A stretch of 64,000 bases of DNA from Tetrahymena elliotti 4EA (GCA_000231825.2 JH720383.1:212569-276568); one strand, 5' to 3'. Positions 24,861 through 36,175 are shown, counted from the first letter of the stretch. Translations and numbers: made by a program. The notes: generated by a model not told the origin, from the sequence alone.

Positions 24861-26366
24861 TCAAGAAATCCAAATAGTTTTTATGTTTGTAAATTCTAAG
24901 GCACCAAAATGAGAGCATTCTCTTCCATATCCGCTCATTTTACATCCTCCACTTGGTAATCTAGAATCTGTTTTGTTGATTTCATTTATGAAAACTGATC
25001 CAGTTTCAATTAATTTAGCTAATTCTTCAGCTCTATCAACATCTTTACTTATAATAGTACCACCTAGACCATATAAGCTATTGTTTGCAATAGATATTGC
25101 TTCGCTTTCTTTTTTAAATCTCATCAGAGTAAATACAGGACCAAATGTTTCTTATTAGGCAAGAATATTTTCTTAATTTACCTCAACGATAGCAGGTTTG
25201 ATAAAATTACCCTTTTCCAATCCTGGAATAAAAGCTCTATCACCTCCATAAAGTAATTTTCCACCTTATTAAACGCTTTATTCTAATTATTTCTATAAAT
25301 TAATGACCAAATCACTTCTAGCTAGAGGACCTAATTCTACTTGTGGATCAAAAGGATCACCAATTTTTATATTTTATACTCTCTTTGTTAATCTTTCAAC
25401 AAACTTATCATATATAAGATCAGATATTAAAAATCTTTTAGCAGATATACAAACTTATCCAGCATTTGCAATACGACTTTTAACAGCAAACTCAACTGCT
25501 AAATCTAAATCAGCATCAGAACATACAATAAAAGGATCACTTCCACCTAATTCCATAATTGATTTTTTCAAATATTTACCAGCAACCTAATAATAAGAAT
25601 TGAAATTAATAAAGAAAAAATAAAAAATTTAATCATTACCTAAGCTATTTTAGAACCAGCTTATGTGCTTCCAGTAAAAGAAACACCATGTATGAATTTG
25701 GATTCACATATATTTTCTAATTATTCAGGACTTGAAAAAATATTTTAAAACTCATTACTATCAAAGCCTGCTTCTCTAAATAATTCTTCTACTGCTAGTC
25801 CTACTAATGGAGTAGAGTCTGAAGTTCTAGCTAAAACACCATTACCTGAAGACATAATGGGAATAACTCCCTTAAAGACAAGCCAGAAAGGAAAGTTAAA
25901 GGGGCATATTTGATAAATTGTTCCTTTTGTATTAAATGATTATTGGTTGATTGATAATAATAACAAAATATTCTCTAAAAAATATTTTAATTTTATTACC
26001 TAATGGTTCATTGACAACGTAAGATTTTCTTGCTTCTGTTTTTACCCTTTCAATTTTAAGAATCTTTTCTAAATTTTCAGCATAATAGCGACAGTGAGCA
26101 GCTGACTTTTTAACTTCTCCCAAAGATTAAGCAACAGGTTTACCTATTTCAGTAGTAATTAATTCTGCATATTTTTCTGCATTTGTACTTATTAACTGGC
26201 TGAGTTTATTTAATTTTTCGGATCTTTGCTTAAAACTTAACTTTTTATGAGCATCAAAACCCTTCTTAGCTAACTACAACTAGTTTTTAACCTAAGAGTC
26301 AGTAACAAAATCAAAACTTTTTAAAACTTCGTTGGTAATTGGAGAGCGTGAAACAAATTTTCTCAT
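24861..26366 (-). CDS. Succinate-semialdehyde dehydrogenase, Sad/YneI-type
   Basis: Introns 25924-25999 and 25587-25639 leave 459 codons (458 residues). It is an aldehyde dehydrogenase oxidising an aldehyde to acid with NAD(P)+. The active-site Cys sits in [12 protein letters not shown] and the general-base Glu in [11 protein letters not shown]. The cofactor-binding glycines lie in FTGSTQAG, and the C-terminal motif is [10 protein letters not shown]. The ending [20 protein letters not shown] closely follows the pattern of bacterial Sad (YneI) enzymes (SGFGRELSHFG...FCNIQTVW) and the overall length matches (about 460). The substrate is therefore most likely succinic semialdehyde, but that is inferred from the subfamily. 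The N-terminus [14 protein letters not shown] begins directly with the ALDH fold; a short basic start could be weakly mitochondrial. Transfer from bacteria is possible, but the two introns show it is now a normal nuclear gene. Confidence 0.92.
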
Positions 26367-26679
26367 TTGATATATTTAATTAAAGTGGATTTTTTTAGAA
26401 AAGATATTCTTAAATAAATAAAAATCATTTAAATAATATTAAAAAGAACTTAATTAAAAATATTTGTTATTATAAATATTTAGTTAGCTAAAAATGGTTA
26501 TTCTAATTATCTATCATAATACAAAATAAATATTTTTATTTAATGAAAGCAAATTTTACTTTCTATTATGAAAAAACATTTTATCAAGAATTATTTGGAT
26601 TTCAAAATATTGAATAGATAAGTAGAAATTTTAAAGAAAAACTAGCATTAAAGAAAATGCAAACGATTAAAAATAATAG
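26367..26679. other. Intergenic region upstream of the dehydrogenase
   Basis: The start of this span must contain the promoter of the gene beginning at 26366 (- strand). A + strand frame from about 26541 (MKANFTFYYEKTFYQELFGF, 46 codons) is open, but its composition is not decisive and it may be chance in a one-stop code. Confidence 0.35.
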
Positions 26680-26811
26680 ATGAAAAATAATTTAGATTAG
26701 ATGTCATTAGAAAAAATTAACAATGCTAAAATAACACTTTAAAGTCTAACAATGACTGATATGCTTAATACACTAAATTTTTTAGAAAAATAAGTAATAG
26801 ATTTTTCTTGA
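26680..26811 (+). CDS. Possible small protein (43 residues), unrecognised
   Basis: ATG 26680 to TGA 26809-26811. The product reads MKNNLDQMSLEKINNAKITL and then a mostly amphipathic helix with Leu/Met (SLTMTDMLNTLNFLEKQVID). The helical pattern is better than typical spacer, so it may be a small real gene or one exon of a longer one. An upstream in-frame stretch is open but lacks an ATG before a TGA. No homologue is recognised and no promoter evidence is visible. Confidence 0.3.
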
Positions 26812-27047
26812 ATAAAGAAGTATTAAGGAAATTTCTCTACTTTTTGTTGACTATTCTTAATTGATAGTTTCTAATTAATTGATAAATACTCAACTTTATA
26901 TTCATAAAAACTTTTGGTAATTAACTTTACAATTTTAAATTTTTGATAACACAATTAAAAGGATTTAGAGAAATCTACAGGATTGAACTGCTAGTAAACA
27001 TCATTAAAGAATCTATTAATTAACTATTAAACTTCAAAGCACTATAT

Positions 27048-27515
27048 ATGATTGGAAGAGCATTTAAAATTTTAACCATTAATAAAATAAGCACAAAATC
27101 ATTTATTGGAATTAGTAAATATAATTTTGGAGGATGCTCTAAAAATAAAAATAAATTAGACTCTAATAACGCAGATACGGTTGCCCCCAAGCACCACGTT
27201 GATGGAACAGCTGCAGAATTTTTTGGAAGAAAACCTACTATTGAAGAAATTTAAAAATTGCTATCTCCCGAAGGTCTTCTTAGCGAAATTTAGTATGCAG
27301 ATTATGAAGGTGTTACACCCTTAGGTAAATTTGAGCAAATGCAACCATAAAAAAATAAAAAAGAAAATATGACTGAAGAAGAAAAAAAAAAAGACTATTT
27401 AGAAAATAATTTGAATGAATGGGGAATGCCTGAAGAAGTAGGTTTCAAAGTAAAGGGTCCTGAACCAACAAGATTTGGAGATTGGGAAAGAAAAGGTAGA
27501 GTTACTGATTTTTGA
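27048..27515 (+). CDS. SDHAF4: Succinate dehydrogenase assembly factor 4
   Basis: 155 residues, no intron, TGA at 27513-27515. The C-terminal GPEPTRFGDWERKGRVTDF is the signature of the SDHAF4/DUF1674 family, which binds flavinylated SdhA in the mitochondrial matrix and helps assemble complex II. The N-terminus MIGRAFKILTINKISTKSF is basic and hydroxylated with no acidic residues, as expected for a mitochondrial presequence, and supports this ATG. Between the presequence and the signature lies an extra about 90-residue region (HHVDGTAAEFFGRKPTIEEI, GLLSEIQYADYEGVTPLGKF) not present in the short animal and yeast proteins; its role is unknown. The functional C-terminus is intact. Confidence 0.92.
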
Positions 27516-28367
27516 TAAAAAAGAAAGATTAAATTAATGAATAAATCGAGAAATAAATATTTCTTTTAAAATTATTTTCTTAAAATTTAGATATTCATTT
27601 CCTTGTTTGTATTTATTTTTTTGAAAAAAAATAAATTTGTAGTATTTGTCTTAAAAATTATTTTTAAGAATTATGTCAGACCAAATAACTTCTTTTGTAT
27701 TTCATAACAAAAAATAAAAAAAATTATAAATTTTAGAAGTAAATATGGAAGTAAAATTCTTAGATTAAATTCGGATTTGAAAAATTAATCATTCAAAAAA
27801 AGTTTTACTCTGGATTTGATTTTATATCTAGATTAAATAAAAATTTGTAGATATCTCCAATATTTTACTAGCAAATAATCAACTTTGATATGAATAAATA
27901 TAAACATGTTTAAAATATTTATTTACACAAAAAGTAGTTAATATCTTAAGTTAATACCTTATTATTGATTTTGATTTACAAGTAGATTTAGATTGTAACT
28001 TTATTTCTATTCCAATTCAGAATAAAATTTTTTTATAGATTATTATCATCCTTTCCTTTGATAAATTAATAAATCTAAATCAAGTGGACATATTTTATTT
28101 TGTTTATCTAATATTAATTTAAAAATATAAATATTATTTTGGATTGTGTTTTAATTGATAAATTAATGTATAAAATTTAGGAATTATTTTGTGATAGAAT
28201 TTCTTGAATTATAAATAGTATTTTTAAAATAAAAACTTGAATTTAACATTTATGTAGGAGTTTCAATCTTTTTTCTTATTAAATTAATATTATAAATTCC
28301 AAAAATTAACTTTGATTTTTAATTGCTAATTAACAAGTTTATTATATCAAAATTCAGTTTTCATAAA
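27516..28367. other. Intergenic spacer, no gene seen
   Basis: About 850 bases of AT-rich DNA lie between two + strand genes. It holds the SDHAF4 3' end and the promoter of the MORN gene. I find no coding frame or RNA gene. Confidence 0.5.
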
Positions 28368-29504
28368 ATGACAAGTCAATTTGAAAATAGTACTATGAAG
28401 TAAAACAGAGAAGTAGGTTAATTATTAACTGCGAAAACAAAAATATTAATTTATAATTGTTTGTTAAAAGACTTATGTGGGAGAAAAAGATCCATGGACT
28501 AAATAAAGATAGGGAAAAGGTGTTTACACTTTTCAAAATAGTTTTTTTCAATATGAAGGTGATTATGTTGATGGGAAAAAACATGGATAAGGTATTCTTA
28601 GAATGAAAGATGGAACATTTTATGAAGTATTATTTTTGCATCATATATTATTTCAAAATATATTTAATTCGTTAATCTATTTTTGATAAATAAAGGGATA
28701 ATTTATCCAAGGAGAGATTGAAGGATTAGGTAAAATGATTTATGCTAATGGAAACACTTATGTAGGAGATTTTCATCTTGGAGAGAGAGAAGGATAAGGT
28801 GAATTTAGAGCTAAAATTGGAGAGATTTATAAAGGAGAATGGTGTTAAAATTACAAGCATGGTATAAATATTTGTTTTTTATTCTTAGTTTCTTATTAAA
28901 TTTGTTGTAAAATAGGTAAAGGTAACAAAATTATAGAATATTAAATTAAGTCAATTTAAACTTAGCAATTTAATAAAGTCGTCAGCTAAAAATTATAAAT
29001 AAAATTATTATTTAGGAATTCTAAACTTACCTAATGGAGATGTTATAGATGGAAATTTTTTTAAGGATTTACCTCATGGCTATTGTGAAATGTCTTTGTT
29101 TGGTGATAATATAATTTATAAAGGACATTTGGAGCATGGTAAAAGACATGGCCAAGGTTTCCTCCTTGATAAAACAAAAAGATATTCCTATGAAGGAGAG
29201 TTTTAAAATGATAAGATGCATGGAAAAGGAAAGTATACATTTTTAAATTTACCAAAAGACAATGTTTTTGAAGGCAATTTCATAAATGATGAACCTGAGG
29301 GTATGAATTATTTAGATCAATTTAATTAATTATAATGTATTTTTGTTAAATATTCTCATAGATGCTGAGGGATTCAACAATGTTAAAAACCCAAGAGATT
29401 TAGAGAAAGAAGCTGCAGAGCTCCTTAGAAAATAATAGGAAGAATAAGAGATGCTTTTACTTATGGAATAGTAAAAGAAAAAAGGCAAAAAGGGGAAAAA
29501 ATGA
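28368..29504 (+). CDS. MORN-repeat protein
   Basis: Exons 28368-28412, 28471-28626, 28696-28861, 29016-29300 and 29362-29504 total 265 codons (264 residues). About eight MORN-type repeats fill residues 20-210, for example YEGDYVDGKKHGQGILRMKDG, YVGDFHLGEREGQGEF, YKGHLEHGKRHGQGFL and YEGEFQNDKMHGKGKYTF. MORN repeats form an elongated beta sheet that binds membranes or partner proteins. In ciliates they occur in cortical, basal-body and radial-spoke proteins. The C-terminus is a short acidic/Gln helix ending in a Lys/Gly tail (KKKGKKGKK), which could contact membrane or nucleic acid. No kinase or other enzymatic domain. The long intron (28862-29015) contains an open stretch beginning GKGNKI that I left out because including it breaks frame. 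Confidence 0.88.
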
Positions 29505-29937
29505 TTTTAAATAAATTAATTTTTAAAGAAGTTCATATAGGAATTTATTTATTTGTTTGTTTGCTGATTGCTAGTTTGTTTGGAAGGTTAAAATATTTAT
29601 AATATATCTTAAAATTTGTGAAGTTTTAAAAATTGAAATAAATAAATAATAAAGATTTAATGAATAATAATGATGGGAGAGAGGGAGATATAGCTTAGAT
29701 AGATTTAATGTGTTGTTTGTTTAATTAAATAAAAAGAAATAATATAAATAATTAAGAATTTGCATTTTTATAATTAAAAAAATTTAAATTTATTTATATT
29801 TTCAAAAAATTGTATCTTTGCTTCTTTATTAATTTAATTAAATAATTAAAATATTCATAATATTTTTATCACTTTATAATTTACAACAATTAAAATAAAA
29901 AACAAGTTATCATAAATCAAACTAATATATTATCAAA
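29505..29937. other. Intergenic spacer, no gene seen
   Basis: About 430 bases between two + strand genes. Contains TTTATTTGTTTGTTTG and GATGGGAGAGAGGGAGAT segments, the latter unusually purine-rich (about 29671-29695) for this DNA, but no coding frame. Confidence 0.45.
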
Positions 29938-30673
29938 ATGTCCACCAGAGAAGAATTAGCTAGAAGCGTATTATTTTTAGATCATTTTACAATCAAAATA
30001 ATATACTGATTGTAGCATTGCTCATATCTTTTATTTTAATTGCTAGATTTTAGAAACTGAAAGAGATATTATTGCTGCTGTCCAAAAATCTAAGGCATAT
30101 GAAAACTCTATCACCTTCCTCAAGAGAAATATTATGAAAGGTTAAATAACTTTAAGAGAACTTGAATCAGTTGCTCCTGAATAAAAGGCATACAGACCTT
30201 TAGGTATTTAATATTATTTTATTCAATCAAATAAATATTTATTTCTTATCATAAAATAAATAGGAAGAGCGTAATCAATTAACTTATTAGGATTTATTTA
30301 AGCAAGCAGAACAAAAATTGCTTTTTAGTTAGAACAAATATAAAAAACATTTTCCAAAAAATAATATATTGAAGAAGATAAAAAATAATCTAATTCTCAT
30401 TTTATTTTTTTAAAAAAAGTTTTATCTTGAAATCAAAAGACGAAATTAAAACTGAATTAGAAGGAATTATGAAAAGTAATGAAAATGATATTTAAGAATA
30501 CGAAGTAATAATTTTATTAAAATTGATGAATTGCAAGTTTAAAGAAAGGAATTCGAATGTTTATTTTTATAAAATAGAAATCTCGTCAACACTTTATTAA
30601 AAAAAGAGAAGATTTAGAAAAAGTTTTTAACGAAAACGTCCAAAAGCACAAATAATTAGTAGGATCTCATTGA
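29938..30673 (+). CDS. PFDN1: Prefoldin subunit 1
   Basis: Five exons: 29938-29967, 30047-30203, 30264-30270 (7 bases), 30420-30504 and 30578-30673; together 125 codons (124 residues; animal PFDN1 is about 122). Prefoldin is a cytosolic hexamer that captures unfolded actin and tubulin and hands them to the CCT chaperonin, important in a tubulin-rich ciliate. The beta-type layout is seen: N-terminal coiled coil to about residue 45, beta hairpin around QITLRELESVAPEQKAYRPL then GRAFILKSKDEI (matching GRMFILQSKEAI of animal PFDN1), and C-terminal coiled coil (REDLEKVFNENVQKHK). The Gly-Arg-Ala of the hairpin is supplied by the 7-base exon; skipping it destroys the frame. Four of five exons are short, so naive gene prediction will miss it. 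Confidence 0.9.
30264..30270 (+). other. PFDN1: 7-base micro-exon in PFDN1
   Basis: The sequence GAAGAGC is flanked by an acceptor (AATAG, ending 30263) and a donor (GTAATC, from 30271). Joined to the last G of exon 2 and the first T of exon 4 it encodes Gly-Arg-Ala at the most conserved point of PFDN1. Without it the reading frame stops within a few codons (TCTTGA). Confidence 0.8.
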
Positions 30674-31789
30674 GTAAAATAGTAGAATTTGTATAAAGCA
30701 CAAAACAAAATAAAATAATAAAATTAAAACAATATGTTATGTTATTAATTATCAATTTGTAATTATCCATGCATTTTAGAGTTTGTATCTCTACCTAAAA
30801 TTGGATTTTATTACATTCTAAAGGTCTTTCCAAAAAATTATGATTTTTTAAGCTAATAGTAATCGAATAATGTATCAAAGTTTAACAAAGTATTTATGAA
30901 TGTAAGCTTAGTTTTTTCTTTTAAATATTTTAGAATGAAATAAAAATGAATTTTTTAGTTTATCAGTTTTGGATAAAAATTTGTAATTTTAAATGTAATA
31001 AATACAACAAAAATGTTCTATAACTAAAATAAATAAATAAATAAATGCCATTTGATTTAATATGGATTAAAATAAGTAAAATAGATAATAATCAAAATAT
31101 TGATTGATTATAATTTAGTTTTAATGGATTAAAGTATCATCATTATTTTTTCTTTTCTCCTGATTACATATTAATTTCTTTAATTAAATGTACAATTTTT
31201 TATTATAATTTTTAGAAAACTAGTTTATTTTTAATGATAGGAAATACTTCATCTTATTTAATAGTTTTACTTTTGTTTTGTTTTTAAAAGATAGATTAAT
31301 ATTTTTGTTCATCTTTTTTTAAAAAGCAAATAAATAGAATAAAATATCTAGAATTATAAATTAGTTTTATTTTGTTTTTTTAGTATGAATAAAAAAATGT
31401 AATCTATCTAAGTAAATTACCCTCTTTTGAGCAATTTTTAAAGCAAATTGGATAATTTAAAAAAATACTTTATCTATGATTATACTTTTAGATTTGTTAG
31501 TTACTAAAAGATAAATCTTAAATAATTGAATATAAACAAATCTAGTAAAAAATACAATAACCTTTTGATAATAATTTTTTTGGTGATTGCAGTATATTAA
31601 ATAAAAATATTTAATCTATTTTAGAGATTAATTAATTTAATTATTTTAAAAAATGTAAGCAAATTATAATTCTTTGTTCAACTATTTTAAGCAAAATTGA
31701 TTATTTTTATACAAAGAGGAATACCATAACTATAATTATATTTTTAGATTTATTAACTCTTTAAGAAAAAAATTTAATATTTTGTTATT
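30674..31789. other. Intergenic spacer with a short tetranucleotide run and a weak repeat pair
   Basis: About 1.1 kb between two + strand genes. An AAAT repeat of about five units lies near 31026-31047. Two similar blocks (about 31395-31500 and 31640-31765) share TTTTTAAAGCAAA-like and TATATTTTTAGATTT-like segments; the second ends just before the transporter start codon. No coding frame is supported. Confidence 0.45.
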
Positions 31790-33037
31790 ATGATAGAACA
31801 AATTATTTTTGATTCGATAAGTGCTACGGTATCTATCGTTTTCTAGGCATCCTTAGGGTTATATCTTTGCCATGTCAAGCTTCTAGATCAAGAAAAATTA
31901 AATTACTTGAGTAAATTAGTTGAATAAATTTTTACTCCTTGCTTGATTTTTTCTTCCTTTGTCTAAACACTTGATATGACATAAATTGAAGAGTGGTTAA
32001 TACCTATGATAATAGGCTGTTTGGGTATCATTATAGGTATGACAGTTGGTTATGTAGCTAATAGATATATAATTAAAGATTATGAATTTGAATCTATAAT
32101 TATTTTAGGAAGTGGTTTAGCTATGACTACTAATATGCAGCTCAATTTATCTCATACTCTTAGAGATTACTTAGATTAAATATCTATTTCTTTAGGATAT
32201 GAAAGCCCTGTTAATGGTGAATAAAGAGCTGTAAAGTATGTGATGATAAATACATTTATTAATACAGTAATGAGATGGACATTTGCAAAGTAAATTTTAA
32301 TAAGCTTAAAAAAGAAATATGAGAATTAATATATCATTTCCTAAGAGTCAAAATACTTTTAAAAATAAATTGAAATGAATGATATTAGTTAATCTTTTAA
32401 AAGAGTTTAATCTTCTGATTTGCAAGATCCAATGATCAGATCAACTGTTCCCTCTCCTTAAGTAAACGATTCAAATAAAGCTGAAGAATCTGCAATCAAA
32501 AACCTTTTAAAAAACCCTCCTTTTATGATGTCTCTATTGTCTGTTATTGTATGTTTAATACCTCCTTTGAGAGAAGTTCTTATATAAGAAGGTTCAATGT
32601 TAAATAGAGCTATTTTCTAATCTTGTGCTTCAATAGGACATGTAATTTTACCTTTAGTATTAATAACACTAGGAGGAAATTTATATATAAGCTACAACTC
32701 TTCTTCTGATATTTCAAATTCTGAAATTTAAGATCAAAGAATAAGTAAAAAAACCATTATATATATTACTATAATTAGATTAGTAGTTATGCCTTTTTTT
32801 GGTTACCTAATTCTTTATATTTTCAATCTATTTAATTTGGTAGAAGATCCTGTATTACACTTCATAACTGTTGTAAGCAACGCTGTACCTTCAGCAATTA
32901 ATTTACTCATTATATCAACACTCTATTTCCCTAAAACTGCTAAAGAGATGGCTAAAGTTCTTCTATGGGGATATTCAACAAATATACTTACATTACCTAT
33001 TGTTATAACCATCTTTTTTGATAAATACTATGGATGA
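31790..33037 (+). CDS. PIN/PILS-type membrane transport protein (auxin efflux carrier family)
   Basis: Single-exon gene, 415 residues, ATG 31790, TGA 33035-33037. Around ten hydrophobic helices are arranged as two bundles separated by a hydrophilic loop of about 90 residues (from KKKYENQYIISQESKYF to KNLLKNPPFMM). This is the layout of the Mem_trans family (plant PIN/PILS, yeast and bacterial AEC permeases). Family-like segments include FTPCLIFSSFVQTL near the N-terminus, LRDYLDQIS, KNPPFMMSLLSVIVCLIPPL at the start of the second bundle, ASIGHVILPLVLITLGGNL, RLVVMPFFGYLILY and SNAVPSAINLLIISTLYF. The relatives move organic anions by a crossover elevator mechanism. The substrate here is unknown and auxin is not implied. 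The membrane (plasma or ER) cannot be told from sequence. Confidence 0.88.
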
Positions 33038-33781
33038 TAAAAAAGTAAATATATTAATATTTTTTCATGTTCTATATAAAAAAAATGTGATAAATTAATT
33101 AAATTTAAGCAAATTAAGCGGATTTACATTTTCCCTAATGAAACCATCTAAACATTTTTGGAATTTGAAACAAATAATTTTAAGAAAAAAATAAAATAAA
33201 TTTATTGATTTTTCAAACAACTTAAGCTTTTAAATTATTCTTTTAAAATTTTTGTATTAATAAAATTAGATTTTAACTTTGCTTTTTTTGACATAATTTG
33301 TGCTAATAGTTTAACATAAATGCTTATATTTTTAGAGCTTAAATTACATAATTGTTTTCTAATTTAATTTGATCACAAAAATTTTTTTTTGTAAACAAAA
33401 CATAAAAATTAAATATTTGGAATTGTTTTTGAAAAATCATGTGTCTAAATTTTTAATTATTCTTTGAAATTTATTTCTTAACGATGCGTTCAAGATTTTG
33501 ATTAAAAATTTTTGATCTTAATATTGTTAATTCCTGATAATTAAATCACAAACACCCAACAATATTTTTTAATTCAATCAAAATTAAGTTCAATGAATAA
33601 AATCAAAAGAAAAAAAGATTATTTAAAATAATTTAAGAGATTTGAAAATTTAATAAATCACTTAATTTAAATTTTTTATCTAAAAAATAAAATTTAAAAA
33701 CAGATACATACAAGATGGATGGATATATTGATATATTATACGCATTAAATATTTAATTTTAACATAAATATATAAGAAATA
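33038..33781. other. Convergent intergenic spacer, no gene seen
   Basis: About 740 bases lie between the ends of the + strand transporter and the - strand dsRBM/DZF gene. A short imperfect hairpin (CAAGATTTTGATTAAAAATT...) lies near 33491-33520. No gene seen. Confidence 0.5.
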
Positions 33782-36175
33782 TCAACCTAGTTTGTTTAAA
33801 TTTTCTTAGCTTATTTATTGAGAGTTGAGAAAATCAAATATTTTCAAACTTGAAAGATCTTTTAATGAACTTGAAAGAATTTTTAGCTCATTAAAATCTT
33901 TTAAAATCATTTGCTTATGAAACTCCATAAATCCATCAAGGACAATCAAGTTATCTATTTATGAATAGTTATCAATTTATATTATAAAATTGATTAAATC
34001 AATCAAGTTTTATGAGGGTTCTATGAATTAAAGCTATTTGGTAACAAATAAAATCAAGGCATCTAATACACAGATATCAATTTTACTTTAGTAAAAGCTT
34101 CTCAATCTTCTAACTGCCATAAAAATTGATTTTATAGGCTAACTTTTTAGGATAGATTGATGAAATAATTCCATATAATTCCAATGATGTAATCTCAAAC
34201 TCAAGAGTTTGTCCTCAACAAATTCTATAAAAAATTTCAATTTAATTTAATTGCTCCTAATTTTAAAATAAAAATTAATAATTTAATTAAAAATAAAAAA
34301 TAAAATATTTACTTCAGGCTCATGCAGTTAAAGTATTGTTGAACTTTTGATCCATTAGACAATGATTTTATCTTTTTAAAAATCTCTTCTCTTATTTTCT
34401 CTTCAGTTAAGTTGGTCAGAGAAGCATCACATAAAATAACAATATCTCCAACTACTTATTCCTTGAAGATAATTTTGTAATACAAAGAGCCTACTATTTA
34501 AAAGCATAATACTCCTAACTAGCACTCTTAATTAAAGACATCAATACTGTCAATTATGTTAGCAAAATCGTTATAAGTTTCCTATGATATTGAGTTATAA
34601 GCTAAATTCTCAAATATTTGCTATGTGAGAGTACTATAAATAGCACTATTAGGAATCTTAAACAGTTTTTAGTCTAAATAATTTTTAATTTCAGGATAAA
34701 TTATTTAATTATTTGCTTTTTTCTCATCTAATTTATTTTAAGCATTTTAATTTTAACTTGATTCTTTTTTTTCATGACTATTACTTTGATTTACTTAATT
34801 TTACTAAGTGGAGCTAACTTCAGAAATAATCTTTAAGTCACTCTTCTAAGAATTATCTAAATCGAGATTTATAAAAACAATAGGTTTATCCTTTTTCGAA
34901 GAGCAATTTTTATTTAAACTATCATCATCGTCATCATCTTATACCACAATAGGCTATTTACTCTTTTAAAGATCTGAAGAATATTTATCTGGTGTTACTT
35001 GTTTTTCAGATTAAACTGTTTCACTTTTTAAAGAGACTTTGTTTTCTTAACTCTAATTTTATAGCATTTTGGAATCATGTTTAGTTTAATTTGGATTATC
35101 CTCATTGAATAAAATTTAATCAATAATATTTTAGGAATTATTATCATTTTTAACAGTTTATGCTAAATTATTTGATGTGTTTTCTATAATCAATAATGAC
35201 TCTTTTTGAATTTTATCGTTTGAATTATTATTAATTTACTTATCTTTTAACTGAATTTCATCATTTTATCTAGGTTTTTAATCATTTGAGATTTTCTTTT
35301 AATCAGGTGAATTTGTTTTATTTTTTTAAGAATCTACATCAATAACTAGAAATTTAAGGTCTTCACATTTTTGTTTTTTTTGAATTCTTTCATGATTACT
35401 TTTCTATCTCTGCTTTCTTTGTTTCCTTTGTTGGGTTTTAGCATTAGGTTTTTTAGAATCTGAATTTTGATTTTCAGATTAATTCTTCATAAAATTTTTA
35501 AATTCATTGCTACTTTGTATTATTGATAACATTTTAAAGGTAGCCTAGTTTTTAGCATGAAATTTCGTTATACCTATTCCTTACACCTTTAAATCTTTAT
35601 AAACAAAATCAACAACTTCATTCTCTCCTTGCTTATCTTGAAATCTGAAAGTAAAATTAGGTAATTTAGAGTAGCTATTTATTAAAATTAAAAAATTAAA
35701 ATAATTAAAAAAAAACTAAATTATTTTACTTTTAAAACATTTGAAGAAAGGTAATGTAGTTCACTAAGGGATCATAGCTATCTAACTTAGAAAAATCTAA
35801 ATTATTATCTAATTTATCACCTTATAATGTATCTAAATCTTCCTCATCTACCTCAGAGTCTTACTTCAAGTATTTTTATATAAACTTTTCACATGCTATC
35901 TCTCTTGATATCTTTTTAATTAAATCGGTTCCTTAACAAACAACTTTTTAGTTTAAGATGACTTTTGATATATATCCTTTATCAGAATTTTTCTATTCAG
36001 TGTATATATTGACATGGAATCCCTTATTTTCACAGTATTCTTTTACGGTTGAAACAAAAGACTTAAAGTAATTCAGTTCGAGCTTTAGCTATTTTATAGG
36101 ATCGTTTTTGAAGTCAATATTCAATTACTTCCCATTAGTTATTTAATAGTATTTTTCTTTCAAGTATTGTTCCAT
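33782..36175 (-). CDS. dsRNA-binding and DZF-domain protein (NF90/NF45/ZFR-like)
   Basis: Introns 35675-35729 and 34257-34312 leave 761 codons (760 residues). A first dsRBM-like fold spans about residues 20-95 (GFHVNIYTEQ...SKVILNQKVVCQGTDL). A second at about 150-205 is clearer: LPNFTFRFQDKQGENEV then GIGITKFHAKNQATFKML, matching the 'G.G.SKK.AKN.AA' end of dsRBMs. Residues about 205-480 are a Lys/Gln/Asp linker with a basic patch (KTQQRKQRKQRQKS). The C-terminal about 260 residues look like a DZF domain: IVGSLYYKIIFKEQVVGDIV corresponds to VGSYKTGTILAGNNVADLV of NF45, and LRLHHWNYMELFHQSILKS with FMAVRRLRSFYQ follows the later DZF helices. DZF is a dimerisation module with a dead nucleotidyltransferase fold. 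A role in binding structured RNA is likely. Confidence 0.75.

Noticed and set aside
24973..25590. + strand open frames over the dehydrogenase
   Set aside because: They are antisense to the ALDH exons, whose catalytic motifs fix the coding strand.
28916..28977. Possible extra exon (GKGNKI...) within the MORN gene
   Set aside because: Including it breaks the phase of the next exon; skipping it gives 265 whole codons and joins two MORN units directly.
31020..31050. AAAT repeat run, checked as possible CRISPR or telomere-like array
   Set aside because: It is a simple tetranucleotide microsatellite with no spacers; ciliate telomere repeats (GGGGTT) are absent from the window.
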